Positions 41,818 through 49,813 of a DNA stretch of 57,559 bases are shown here, in pieces; the stretch's first letter is position 1; each line of letters begins with the position of its first letter. Below the pieces are notes generated by a model, which saw nothing but the letters and a program-made list of their open reading frames with translations, was not told the origin of the DNA and searched no databases. Location of the stretch: contig NZ_JAFKJN010000040.1 in the NCBI RefSeq assembly GCF_017305915.1, forward strand, positions 1 to 57,559, read 5' to 3'. A program made the position numbers and the translations under genes. The stretch comes from Reyranella sp. GTDB taxonomy: Bacteria; Pseudomonadota; Alphaproteobacteria; Reyranellales; Reyranellaceae.

Positions 41818-42927
41818 TCACACCGCCTCGCCGGCGGCCCAGCCGCTCGACCACGCCCATTGGAAATTGTAGCCGCCCAGCCAGCCGGTCACGTCGACCG
41901 CCTCGCCGATCACGAACAGGCCGGGCACCTTGCGCGCTTCCATGGTGCGCTGAGACAGCTCGTCGGTGTCGACTCCACCCAGCGTCACCTCGGCCTTGGC
42001 GTAGCCTTCGGTGCCGGTCGGCGTGATGCGCCAATCGTTCAAGGTCTCGACGCGCTCGGTTGCGACAACGTTGGCGAGGCGCTGCGGCATCACCTCGGCG
42101 AGGAGCGTGCGCAGCTCGGCCTTCGGTCGCGCCTGACGGCGCTCCTTCACGAACGCCGTTGCATCGACGTCGGGCAGCAGGTCGATGGCGATCTCCTGCC
42201 CCGGCTTCCAGTACGAGGATATCTGCAGGATCGCCGGCCCCGACAGGCCGCGATGGGTGAACAGCATGGCCTCGCGGAACTGATCCTTGCCGCAGCGCGC
42301 CATCACCGGCAGGGAGACGCCGGCAAGCTCCGGCACCTTGGCCGTGAGGGGCACCAGCGCCGGCCGCGTCTGCGTCATCTTGAGGTCGAAGCGGCGCACC
42401 GTCTCGTGCGCGAATCCCGTCGCGCCCATCTTGGGGATCGACAGGCCGCCGGTTGCCAGCACCGCGGCGGGCGCGGCGAAGTCGCCCTTGTCGGTGCGCA
42501 CGGTGAAGCGGTCGGCCTTCTCGATGGCGGTGATGCGGTGGGCGACCCGCACGTCGACGCCCGCCGCCTCGCCCTCGGCGAGCAGCATCGCCACGACCTG
42601 GCGGGACGAGCCGTCACAGAACAGCTGGCCGAGCGTCTTCTCGTGCCAGGCGATGCGGTGCTTATCGACCAGAGCGATGAAATCGTGCTGGGTGTAGCGC
42701 GCCAACGCCGACTTGCAGAAATGCGGGTTGCCCGACAGGAACGCCTCGGGCCGCGCCTCGAGGTTGGTGAAGTTGCAGCGGCCGCCGCCGGAGATGAGGA
42801 TCTTCTTGCCGACCTTCTCGGCATGGTCGAGCAGCAGCACCTTGCGCCCGCGCTGGCCGGCGCGGATCGCGCACATCAGGCCGGCCGCGCCGGCGCCCAC
42901 CACCACGACATCGAAGGTCCGGCTCAC
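41818..42927 (-). CDS. HI0933/YhiN-family NAD(P)/FAD-dependent oxidoreductase
   Basis: The 369-residue flavoprotein starts at GTG 42927, overlapping the crcB stop. The FAD dinucleotide motif VVVVGAGAAGLMCAIRAGQRGRKVLLLD opens the protein. KILISGGGRCNFTN is the HI0933-family hallmark, ATGGLSIPKMGATG follows, and the C-terminal FAD contact is VIGEAVDVTGWLGGYNFQWAWSSGWAAG. The physiological substrate of this widespread family is unknown. Confidence 0.92.
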   Translation of the reverse strand: MSRTFDVVVVGAGAAGLMCAIRAGQRGRKVLLLDHAEKVGKKILISGGGRCNFTNLEARPEAFLSGNPHFCKSALARYTQHDFIALVDKHRIAWHEKTLGQLFCDGSSRQVVAMLLAEGEAAGVDVRVAHRITAIEKADRFTVRTDKGDFAAPAAVLATGGLSIPKMGATGFAHETVRRFDLKMTQTRPALVPLTAKVPELAGVSLPVMARCGKDQFREAMLFTHRGLSGPAILQISSYWKPGQEIAIDLLPDVDATAFVKERRQARPKAELRTLLAEVMPQRLANVVATERVETLNDWRITPTGTEGYAKAEVTLGGVDTDELSQRTMEARKVPGLFVIGEAVDVTGWLGGYNFQWAWSSGWAAGEAV

Positions 42928-43304
42928 GCCAGCGCGATCCTCATGAGCCACAGGCCGGCGACCAGGCCGATCACCGACAGCACGACGGAGCCGCCGACAT
43001 AGCAGGCCGCCAGCAGATGCTCGTGCCGCTCCCACAGCAGCACCGCATCGAGCGAGAAGGCGGAGAAGGTCGTGTAGCCGCCGAGGATGCCGGTCGCCAG
43101 GAACAGCCGCAGGTGGCCGCCGGGATCGGTCCTGAAGATGAACCATCCCGTGACGAGGCCCATGACCGCCGAGCCGGTGATGTTGATCAAGAACGTATGC
43201 ATCGGGAAATGCGTGCCCGCGAGCCGCGCGATCCAGATGTTCATGGCATGCCGCATCACGCCGCCAACACCGGCGCCCAGGAACACGATCACGTAGCCCA
43301 TCAT
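42924..43304 (-). CDS. crcB: fluoride ion exporter CrcB/Fluc
   Basis: The 126-residue membrane protein has four helices. Family motifs are GAGVGGVMRHAMNIWI, GTHFPMHTFLINITGSAVMGL and GILGGYTTFSAFSLDA, the Phe/Ser-rich fluoride pore segment. Start ATG 43304 gives MGYVIVFLGAG; an ATG one codon earlier is also in frame, and a longer frame upstream is Arg-rich and overlaps the next gene's end. Fluc channels work as dual-topology dimers. I see no fluoride riboswitch in the 13 bases upstream. Confidence 0.92.
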   Translation of the reverse strand: MMGYVIVFLGAGVGGVMRHAMNIWIARLAGTHFPMHTFLINITGSAVMGLVTGWFIFRTDPGGHLRLFLATGILGGYTTFSAFSLDAVLLWERHEHLLAACYVGGSVVLSVIGLVAGLWLMRIALA

Positions 43305-43317
43305 CGGCCGCCTCTCC

Positions 43318-44328
43318 TCACCCGCCGAAGCGCCCCCGATAATCGGGCAGCGACGTCGCGTAGGGCAACGCCGTCGCTTCATAGACGCCGCGCGCCACCG
43401 CGCGCGCCAGGCAATCGGCCGCAGCGGAACCGAGCTCGGTCAGCACCGGCGGCTCGCCGCCCGGGCCGGCATGACCGGTCGAGACGGCAAACACCGTATC
43501 GCCGTCGTTGGGCGCATGCACCGGCCGCAGCGCCCGCGCGAGACCGTCGTTGGCCATGATGGCGAGCCGCTTGCACTCGGCCTTGGTGAGCGTGGCGTCG
43601 GTCGCAACCATGGCGATGGTCGTCGCCGTCGCCTGCACCGGCTGGCCCTTGAAGCGCAGCTCCAGCGCCTTGGCCGGCACCTTCTCGGGCTGGCCGTGGC
43701 CGCCGAACTCGCGGCCCTGCTCGTAGGGCGCCGCCCAGAAGTGCTTGCTGTCGCCGATCGTCGCCATGCCGACGGCATTCACCGCCACGAGCGCGCCAAC
43801 GGTGAAGCCGCTCGCGGTACGCTGGCTCACCGAGCCCAGCCCGCCCTTGAGGTTGGCCGTGGTGCCGCCATAGCCCGCGCCGACGGTACCGAGCGCGAAC
43901 GCCTCGGCGGCCGCCAGCGCGGCATCGCGCCCGAGATCCCAGTAGGGCGGCCGGTGCTCGACCGGCGCCTTGATCCAGTCCTTCTCGCCGCCGTTCATCA
44001 GGTCGAACAGGATCGCCTGCACCGCCACCGGCAGCACGATTCCGCCAAAGGCGGCGCCCCTGCCCTGCTTGCACAGCACCGCCGACACGCCGCCCGCGGC
44101 ATCGAGCCCGTAGAGCGAGCCGCCCGACAGCACGACAGCGTCGATCACGCCGCGAGTCATCTCGGGCTCGAGCAAACCCGTCGCGCGATCGCCCGGCGCG
44201 CCGCCCAGCCGCGAGATGCTGGCGACGCAGCTCTTGTCGAACACCGCCACCGTGACGCCGGTCGCGGCGCGCGCATCGTGGGCGCTGCCGACCTTGATGC
44301 CCGGCACGTCGGTGACGAGGTTTCTCAT
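43318..44328 (-). CDS. P1/S58-family peptidase (DmpA-like L-aminopeptidase)
   Basis: The 336-residue protein is an N-terminal-nucleophile hydrolase of the DmpA/NylC group. It begins NLVTDVPGIKVGSAHDARAATGVTV and contains VVLSGGSLYGLDAAGGVSA, VGAGYGGTTANLKGGLGS and ALVAVNAVG. The segment ATTIAMVATDATLTKAECKRLA is where self-cleavage and the Thr/Ser nucleophile lie in the family; the exact residue is inferred. It overlaps the upstream SDR by ATGA. Confidence 0.88.
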   Translation of the reverse strand: MRNLVTDVPGIKVGSAHDARAATGVTVAVFDKSCVASISRLGGAPGDRATGLLEPEMTRGVIDAVVLSGGSLYGLDAAGGVSAVLCKQGRGAAFGGIVLPVAVQAILFDLMNGGEKDWIKAPVEHRPPYWDLGRDAALAAAEAFALGTVGAGYGGTTANLKGGLGSVSQRTASGFTVGALVAVNAVGMATIGDSKHFWAAPYEQGREFGGHGQPEKVPAKALELRFKGQPVQATATTIAMVATDATLTKAECKRLAIMANDGLARALRPVHAPNDGDTVFAVSTGHAGPGGEPPVLTELGSAAADCLARAVARGVYEATALPYATSLPDYRGRFGG

Positions 44329-45071
44329 GTCAGGAACTCACCGCCGTTCACGTGGATGGTCTGGCCGGTGATGAAGAGCCCCTCCGGCCCGACCAGCAGG
44401 CGAACCATGGCGGCGATCTCCTCGACATTGCCGAGCCGTCCGAGCGGGATCGGCCGACCCTGGATCGGCCGCGGCCCCGCCGTGGCGGCGCGCGCGGTGT
44501 CGATGGCGCCGGGTGCCACCGCGTTGCAGGTGATCTTGTGCGGCGCGAGCTCCCGCGCCAGCGCACGCATCAGCCCTTCGAGACCCGACTTCGACGCCGA
44601 GACGTGGCAACGGTTCAGCGTGCCTACGTGCGTGGAGACGCCCGACATGGCGACGAAAGCGCCGCCTTTGCCCTTGGCCACCATCTGCGGCACGAAGGCC
44701 TTGCCCAGCAGGAAGGCGCCGTCGAGCGCCACCGACATGATCTCGCGCCATTCCTCGAACGTCATGTCGAGGAAGGAGGTCTGGCGGCGCAGCCCGGCGT
44801 TGCTCACCAGGATGTCGACGCCGCCCAGCGCCTCGGCCTGCTTGGCGAGCTTCGGCGCCACCGCAGGGTCGGAGACGTCGCCCATCGCGGCCTCGGCCTT
44901 GCCGCCCGCGGCCTTGATCTCCTGCACGACCGACTCGACCGCTTCGCGGTCGCTGCGTCCGTTGACCAGGACGGTGGCGCCGTCCTTCGCCAGGGTGAGC
45001 GCAATCGCGCGGCCGATGTTCTTCCCGCCGCCGGTAACCAGCGCGATCTTCCCTTGCAATGCCTGTGACAT
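44325..45071 (-). CDS. SDR-family oxidoreductase with an altered active site
   Basis: The product has 248 residues, with NAD(P) motif TGGGKNIG (13-20), NAG (91-93) and the C-terminal PEGLFITGQTIHVNGG. At the catalytic positions the lysine is kept (Lys161 in SASK), but the tyrosine position is Val157 (RCHVSASK, with His156 next to it). The serine position is Gly144, with Ser143 adjacent. Activity is therefore uncertain. It is coupled by overlap to the P1 peptidase gene. Copy 2 of the CCTCCCC repeat lies just upstream. Confidence 0.85.
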   Translation of the reverse strand: MSQALQGKIALVTGGGKNIGRAIALTLAKDGATVLVNGRSDREAVESVVQEIKAAGGKAEAAMGDVSDPAVAPKLAKQAEALGGVDILVSNAGLRRQTSFLDMTFEEWREIMSVALDGAFLLGKAFVPQMVAKGKGGAFVAMSGVSTHVGTLNRCHVSASKSGLEGLMRALARELAPHKITCNAVAPGAIDTARAATAGPRPIQGRPIPLGRLGNVEEIAAMVRLLVGPEGLFITGQTIHVNGGEFLT

Positions 45072-45089
45072 GCGTTCTCCGCGGCTCTT

Positions 45090-45217
45090 CCTCCCCCGTC
45101 GGCGGGGGAGGTGCCCGCGGAATCGCGGGCGGAGGGGTCATGAGCCACAGCACGTGTGCGGCGCATGACCCCTCCGTCGCCGTATGACGGCGCCACCTCC
45201 CCAGATGACTGGGGAGG
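45090..45217. repeat. CCTCCCC palindromic repeat, copy 2
   Basis: The element starts with CCTCCCCCGTCGGCGGGGGAGG and ends at GGGGAGG. Inner arms GGAGGGGTCATG (45131-45142) and CATGACCCCTCC (45164-45175) form a perfect 12-bp stem. It lies directly upstream of the SDR gene and downstream of a gene remnant. The 45072-45420 gap contains only this repeat and that remnant. Confidence 0.8.
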
Positions 45218-45236
45218 ATTGCTCAATAGCACACGA

Positions 45237-45365
45237 TCACGGATTGGCATGACTCCCGCAGCGTCTGGCGTAGGCGCGGCTGAACTCCGCACCGAGCAGG
45301 AAGATCTGCGCCCCCGTCGCGCCGTAGGACGAGGCGACGTTGCTCTGGCCGATATAGAAGGTGAT
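45237..45365 (-). pseudogene. YihY/BrkB-family membrane protein, C-terminal remnant
   Basis: Reading the minus strand gives ITFYIGQSNVASSYGATG followed by AQIFLLGAEFSRAYARRCGSHANP and a stop. This matches the conserved end of YihY/BrkB-family proteins, normally YLG-x-S-x-VAS-x-YGAAGSLVVLLLWVYYSAQIFLLGAEFTRVYARR. The part equivalent to SLVVLLLWVYYS is missing in frame. No start codon, ribosome site or upstream helices remain in this frame. It reads as a decayed gene end next to a palindromic repeat. Confidence 0.6.
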
Positions 45366-45420
45366 CCGCCGACGGCACGATGTCGACGCCGTCCCGCATC
45401 GGCTGCAGCGCGTTCCGCCG

Positions 45421-45801
45421 CTACTTGGACAACGGCGTCGGCGTGCCGGGGCGGCCGTCGGCCGGATTGCCGACGCCGCGGAAGGTCAGCACGATGTCGG
45501 CGGCGCGCCGCTCGGCTTCCTGCTGGAAGCCGAGACGCGCCCTATCGTCGGCATAGGGAACTGTCATCGTCATCAGCTTCTCGGTCTCGTCCCAGCAGGC
45601 GGCGGCGACCCGCCGGGCGATGGGGCGGACGTCGGCGCTGTGGTCGTCGAACTGCGGCGCCTTGGCGAGCATGCAGTTGTCGCGCTCGATCCTCTGCCGG
45701 TCGATCTTCGCGACCAGCGGCGGTTTTTCGAAGACCGGCGGCGAGATGGTACAGGCGCCCATCAGCAGGGCAAGCATCGTCGGAGCAAGGGCAGCGCGCA
45801 T
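45421..45801 (-). CDS. small lipoprotein, unknown function
   Basis: The product has 126 residues, with a lipoprotein signal ending in the lipobox LMGAC at residues 13-17 (MRAALAPTMLALLMGACTISPP). The mature part is helical and charged, with two further cysteines (RDNCMLAKAP, AAACWDETEK). No family is recognised. Any link to the CBS-domain gene 33 bases upstream on the same strand is only positional. Confidence 0.6.
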   Translation of the reverse strand: MRAALAPTMLALLMGACTISPPVFEKPPLVAKIDRQRIERDNCMLAKAPQFDDHSADVRPIARRVAAACWDETEKLMTMTVPYADDRARLGFQQEAERRAADIVLTFRGVGNPADGRPGTPTPLSK

Positions 45802-45834
45802 CGCCCGCCATGGTACGGACGCGGGCGGAGCCGA

Positions 45835-46266
45835 TCAACCGGCGGAGATATAGGCCTTGAGCGCCTCGGTCTCGTGGCGGGTTTCCTCGAGCCGCGCCTT
45901 GACCACGTCGCCGATCGAGATCAGGCCGATCAGCTCCCCGTGGTCGACCACCGGCAGGTGGCGGAAGCGGCCGCGCGTCATCATCTCCATGACGTGCTCG
46001 ATCGAATCGTCGGGATGGCAGGTCTGGACCTCGCGGGTCATGACCTCGCGCGCCTCGAGCTCGAGCGCGCCCGCGCCCCGGTCGGCCATCGCCCGCACGA
46101 TGTCGCGCTCGGAGACGATGCCCGCCACCCTGTGGGTGTCGGCCATGATCAGCACCGAGCCGATCCGGCGGACGCTGAGCTGCTGGGCAATCTGGGCCAA
46201 GATGGTGCCGGGCGAGACCGTGAACACCAGACCGCCTTTTTGAGACAGGATATCGGAAACGAACAT
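45835..46266 (-). CDS. tandem CBS-domain protein
   Basis: The 143-residue cytosolic protein consists of two CBS domains: about residues 8-65 (ILAQIAQQLSVRRIGSVLIMADTHRVAGIVSERDIVRAM) and 72-135 (VMTREVQTCHPDDSIEHVMEMMTRGRFRHLPVVDHGELIGLISIGDVVKARL). Such stand-alone pairs bind adenine nucleotides and act as sensors. GGGGGA precedes the ATG. It is divergent from queC across 70 bases. Confidence 0.9.
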   Translation of the reverse strand: MFVSDILSQKGGLVFTVSPGTILAQIAQQLSVRRIGSVLIMADTHRVAGIVSERDIVRAMADRGAGALELEAREVMTREVQTCHPDDSIEHVMEMMTRGRFRHLPVVDHGELIGLISIGDVVKARLEETRHETEALKAYISAG

Positions 46267-46336
46267 GCGTCCCCCTTTCCGGATACAAACCCTCTCAAAA
46301 GTTCCAACACTCTAGCGCGGCAAAAGGTTGCAGGCC

Positions 46337-47056
46337 ATGAACCCCGAAATGATCGCTTCCCGCTCTGCCCTGGTGCTGTTCTCCGGCGGCCAGGACTCCA
46401 CCACGTGCCTCGCCTGGGCGCTCGACCGCTTCGAAACGGTCGAGACCATTGCCTTCGATTACCGGCAGCGCCATCGCATCGAGCTCGATCAACGGCTGGT
46501 CGTGCTGGACGAGATCCGCCGCCGATTCCCGGAATGGGCCGGGCGGCTGGGCGCCGACCATTTCGTCGACATGGGCGCTCTCGGCCAGATCAGCGAGACC
46601 TCGCTGACCCGCGAGACCGCCTTCCAGATGGAGAAGGACGGCCTGCCCAACAGCTTCGTGCCGGGCCGCAACCTGCTGTTCTTCACCTTCGCCGCCGCGG
46701 TGGCATGGCGGCGCGGCATCCGCCATCTCGTCGGCGGCATGTGCGAGACCGACTACTCGGGCTATCCCGACTGCCGCGACAACACGATCAAGAGCCTGCA
46801 GGTCGCGCTCAATCTCGGCATGGATCGCAGCTTCGCCTTGCAGACGCCGCTGATGTGGCTCGACAAGGCAGATACCTGGAGCCTCGCCCATCAGCTCGGC
46901 GGCGAGCCGCTGATCGAGCTGCTGCTCGAGCACACCCATACCTGCTATCGCAACGAGCGCGGGCCGCGCAACGATTGGGGTTACGGCTGCGGCGAGTGCC
47001 CGGCCTGCGGCTTGCGCAAGCGCGGCTTCGAGCAGTGGCAGAAGAGTCTCGCATGA
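46337..47056 (+). CDS. queC: 7-cyano-7-deazaguanine synthase QueC
   Basis: The 239-residue PP-loop enzyme converts 7-carboxy-7-deazaguanine to preQ0 with ATP and ammonia, a step of queuosine synthesis. The PP-loop is LVLFSGGQDSTTCLAWAL, followed by VPGRNLLFFTFAAA and GGMCETDYSGYPDCRDNTIKSLQVALNLGM. The zinc cysteines lie in CYRNERGPRNDWGYGCGECPACGLRKRGF. ATG 46337 is preferred to TTG 46328. Its stop overlaps a VUT-family transporter gene. queD, queE and queF are not in the window. Confidence 0.95.
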   Translation: MNPEMIASRSALVLFSGGQDSTTCLAWALDRFETVETIAFDYRQRHRIELDQRLVVLDEIRRRFPEWAGRLGADHFVDMGALGQISETSLTRETAFQMEKDGLPNSFVPGRNLLFFTFAAAVAWRRGIRHLVGGMCETDYSGYPDCRDNTIKSLQVALNLGMDRSFALQTPLMWLDKADTWSLAHQLGGEPLIELLLEHTHTCYRNERGPRNDWGYGCGECPACGLRKRGFEQWQKSLA

Positions 47057-47652
47057 CTGCCAGGCCAAAGATGTCGCTCAACGCGCGCAAGGCCGAGGGT
47101 CTCGCCTATTTCCTCGCCTTCATGGCCTGCATCCCGCTGGCAAACTGGATGATCGGCCATGTCGGCGTGAGCTGCGTGCCGGGCAGCGGCGTGCCGTGCC
47201 TGTTGCCGGTACTCCCCTGGAGTCCGCAGGGCGGTCCCTTGATGGCGCCGTCGGGCGTCTTGATGATCGGCATCGCCCTGGTGCTGCGCGACCTGGTGCA
47301 GCGCCGGCTGGGCCGCGTGGCGGCATTGCTGGCGATCGTGGCCGGAGCCGTGCTGTCGGGCGCGGTCGCGCCGCCCCAATTGGTGCTGGCCTCGACGACC
47401 GCGTTCTTCCTGTCGGAGCTTGCCGACTTCGCGGTCTACACGCCGCTGCAGAAGCGCGGGCTGGTGATCGCGGTCCTGGCGTCGAGCGTGGTCGGCCTGA
47501 TCGCCGACAGCCTGCTGTTCCTCTACCTGGCCTTCGGCAGCCTCGAATTCCTCGAGGGTCAGATCGTCGGCAAGACCTGGATGGTGCTATTGGCATTGCC
47601 CATCGTGCAATGGATCCGCACGCGCGAGGGTGTGGGCGCCGTGGCGGATTGA
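47053..47652 (+). CDS. VUT-family (YhhQ-like) queuosine precursor transporter
   Basis: The 199-residue inner-membrane protein has five or six helices. ATG overlaps the queC stop (ATGA). The central stretch PSGVLMIGIALVLRDLVQRRLG and SELADFAVYTPLQKRG match the VUT/YhhQ family, whose E. coli member takes up preQ0/preQ1. Coupling to queC supports a deazapurine role and suggests the cell can both make and salvage precursors. Confidence 0.85.
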   Translation: MTARPKMSLNARKAEGLAYFLAFMACIPLANWMIGHVGVSCVPGSGVPCLLPVLPWSPQGGPLMAPSGVLMIGIALVLRDLVQRRLGRVAALLAIVAGAVLSGAVAPPQLVLASTTAFFLSELADFAVYTPLQKRGLVIAVLASSVVGLIADSLLFLYLAFGSLEFLEGQIVGKTWMVLLALPIVQWIRTREGVGAVAD

Positions 47653-47705
47653 GGCTAAACTGCGCCCGTGTACCTGCAGCCGTTGCCTTTGGGGGAGATA
47701 GAGAG

Positions 47706-48536
47706 ATGATGAAGTCGGTCCTGGCCGTGTCCGAGGGTGGTCCCGACGCGGCCATGTCGTTCAAGCTGGCGTCCCGGGTGGCGACGGAATTCGACGGCGC
47801 GGTCGACGCGCTGCACCTGCCGGTCGGGCCGGCCGGCGGCATGGTCGGCGGCCTGGCGATGAGCGGCGAGGCGATGCCGCTGATCATGAACCTCGACGAC
47901 GAGCGGCTGGAAGAGCGCAGCAAGCAGAGCGAGCGCGCCTACAAGGACACGCTGGCGCTGGTGAAGGGCGCCACCTACACCGCGGCCAAGACCGCGACCC
48001 TCGACGCCATGGTGGCGATGGGCCGCTGCTCCGACCTCCTGGTGCTGGGCCGCCCCGGCGCCGATCCCGAGAACGTGGCGCCGGCCACCGTCGAAGCGGC
48101 GATCTACGAATGCGCCCGCGCGGTCATGATCGCGCCGCCCAATCCCGGCAACGGCAACTTCAACTCGGTCGTGGTGGCGTGGAACGGCAGCTTCCAGGCT
48201 GCCCGCGCGCTGGAATACGCCCTGCCCTTCCTCGAGAAGGCGAGCAAGGTCACGCTGCTGGTGGTCGGCTCCAAGCCGGACGATGTCGGCGCCTCCTACC
48301 TGGCGCGCAACCTCGCGCGCAACAACATCAACGCGAACATCGACGCGATCGATCCCGGCGCCGTATCGGGCCGCGCCCGCGGCCGCGCGCTGCTCACCTA
48401 CACCCACAACAAGAACGCCGACCTGCTGGTGATGGGCGCCTATGGCCGCGGCCAGGTGCTGAGCTTCCTCGGCCTCGGCGGCGCCACCGGCAAGGTGATC
48501 TCGTCCTGCCGCGTACCGCTGTTGATGGCGCACTGA
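47706..48536 (+). CDS. universal stress protein (UspA family)
   Basis: The 276-residue protein has a tandem-length Usp fold. The C-terminal half is the clearer domain, with DLLVMGAYGRGQVLSFLGLGGATGKVISSCRVPLLMAH carrying the G-x-YGR ATP-binding loop. The N-terminal half (MKSVLAVSEGGPDAAMSFKLASRVATEF, CSDLLVLGRPG) is a more degenerate copy. ATG 47706 follows GGGGGAGATAGAG. The stop overlaps the following secreted protein by one base. Confidence 0.88.
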   Translation: MMKSVLAVSEGGPDAAMSFKLASRVATEFDGAVDALHLPVGPAGGMVGGLAMSGEAMPLIMNLDDERLEERSKQSERAYKDTLALVKGATYTAAKTATLDAMVAMGRCSDLLVLGRPGADPENVAPATVEAAIYECARAVMIAPPNPGNGNFNSVVVAWNGSFQAARALEYALPFLEKASKVTLLVVGSKPDDVGASYLARNLARNNINANIDAIDPGAVSGRARGRALLTYTHNKNADLLVMGAYGRGQVLSFLGLGGATGKVISSCRVPLLMAH

Positions 48537-48988
48537 TGCGGCGCGGCCTTCTCGCGGCCGCGCTTCTCGTAGCCGCCTGGGCGGTCGGGTTCGCGGGGCC
48601 GGCGCTTGCCGCCGACCCCGCGACCAACAAGAAGATCGTGATCGACTTTTACGAGAAGGCCCTGAACCAGAAGGACTTCGAGGCCGCGGCCAGGCATTTC
48701 GGGCCGCGCTACATCCAGCACAACCCTTTGGTCCCCGATGGACCGGAGGGCCTCCAGCGCTTGGTCGCGCTGCTCAAGGAAAAGTTCCCGAACTCGAAAA
48801 GCGAGATCAAGCGGGCGATTGCCGAGGGCGATCTGGTCGTGCTGCACGTCCATTCGACGCGCGAGCCGGGCCAGCGCGGCCGCGCCATCGTCGACATCTT
48901 CCGGCGGGAGAACGGCAAGATCGTCGAGCACTGGGACGTCATCCAGGACGTCCCCGAGACCGCCGCCAACACCAACACGATGTTCTGA
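48536..48988 (+). CDS. secreted SnoaL-like / NTF2-fold protein
   Basis: The 150-residue product has a signal peptide (MRRGLLAAALLVAAWAVGFAGPALAA). The mature part, NKKIVIDFYEKALNQKDFEAAARHFGPRYIQHNPLVPDGPEGL and VDIFRRENGKIVEHWDVIQDVPET, matches SnoaL-like polyketide-cyclase/ester-hydrolase-related proteins of the NTF2 fold. The start shares a base with the Usp stop (TGATG). The substrate is unknown; the family is often seen as predicted periplasmic proteins. Confidence 0.85.
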   Translation: MRRGLLAAALLVAAWAVGFAGPALAADPATNKKIVIDFYEKALNQKDFEAAARHFGPRYIQHNPLVPDGPEGLQRLVALLKEKFPNSKSEIKRAIAEGDLVVLHVHSTREPGQRGRAIVDIFRRENGKIVEHWDVIQDVPETAANTNTMF

Positions 48989-49006
48989 CGGCGGGCCCGC
49001 TGGCCC

Positions 49007-49651
49007 TCAGCCCGGGAAGAACTTCAGGAACGGCTCGGCCTCGTTGAAGGCACGGGCCACCGAAGGCCGCCGGCTGAGACGCCGGAAGTAGGCCTGCAGA
49101 TTGTGGCGTTCGCCGAACGGCACCAGCTTGCTGGAGAAGAACAAGGGCGGTGCCGCGGCGCAATCGGCCAGGGTGAAGGCATCGCCTGCGGCCCAGGTGC
49201 GGCCCGCCATCTCCGCGTCGATCACGTCGTAGGACTGCCGCAGCATCGCCTGGGCGGCCGCAACGCCGGTGGGGTCTTTGGCACCGTCGGGCCGCAGCCG
49301 GTCGCCGACGATGCGCTGCATTGGATCGTGCACATAGAGATCGTAGAATCGGTCGGCGAGCCGCGTGCGCAGCGCCTGGTCGGGATCGGCCGGGATCAGC
49401 GCCGTGCCCCGCGGATAGTGCTGGCCGAGATACTCGATGATGATGCTCGATTCAGGCACCGTCCGGTCGAGCGCGGCGTCGCGCAGCACCGGCATCTTGC
49501 CGACCGGCCACAGCTTGCGGAACGAGGCGGCCGATTCGGCATCGCCGAAGTTCACGACCACGGTCGCGAACGGCGTGCCGGCCTCGTAGAGGGCGATCAG
49601 CACCTTCTGGCAGTAGGACGACAGGGGATGGAAATACAGGGTGAGCGACAT
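49007..49651 (-). CDS. glutathione S-transferase family protein
   Basis: The product has 214 residues. The N-terminal thioredoxin-fold domain (MSLTLYFHPLSSYCQKVLIALYEAGTPFATVVV; GKMPVLRD; PESSIIIEYL) has a Ser-Ser-Tyr-Cys start of helix one, where the GSH-activating residue lies. The C-terminal helical domain carries AGDAFTLADCAAAPPLFFS, the N-capping box motif of GSTs. It is convergent with the SnoaL-like gene. The substrate is unknown. Confidence 0.9.
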   Translation of the reverse strand: MSLTLYFHPLSSYCQKVLIALYEAGTPFATVVVNFGDAESAASFRKLWPVGKMPVLRDAALDRTVPESSIIIEYLGQHYPRGTALIPADPDQALRTRLADRFYDLYVHDPMQRIVGDRLRPDGAKDPTGVAAAQAMLRQSYDVIDAEMAGRTWAAGDAFTLADCAAAPPLFFSSKLVPFGERHNLQAYFRRLSRRPSVARAFNEAEPFLKFFPG

Positions 49652-49741
49652 GCCCGCTTCATACCCTCTTGACGGCCGGTAAGCCGCACCTTTCGCCGCC
49701 GCCCATGCGCTGGCCGCGTCCATTTCCCGGCCTGTGAAAGC

Positions 49742-49755
49742 TTGATCTAAATCAG
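49742..49755. promoter_or_regulatory. FNR/FixK-like box upstream of the RND efflux genes
   Basis: TTGAT-CTAA-ATCAG matches the TTGAT-N4-ATCAA site of FNR/FnrL/FixK regulators with one mismatch at the last base. It lies 59 bases before the adaptor start, in the 162-base gap between the divergent GST and RND genes, so it could serve either direction. Confidence 0.4.
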
Positions 49756-49813
49756 TGACGGACTCTGCAAATCCCGGCAGTCTCGCCGTCAGGCGAGAAG
49801 CCGGGGAGCAAAG

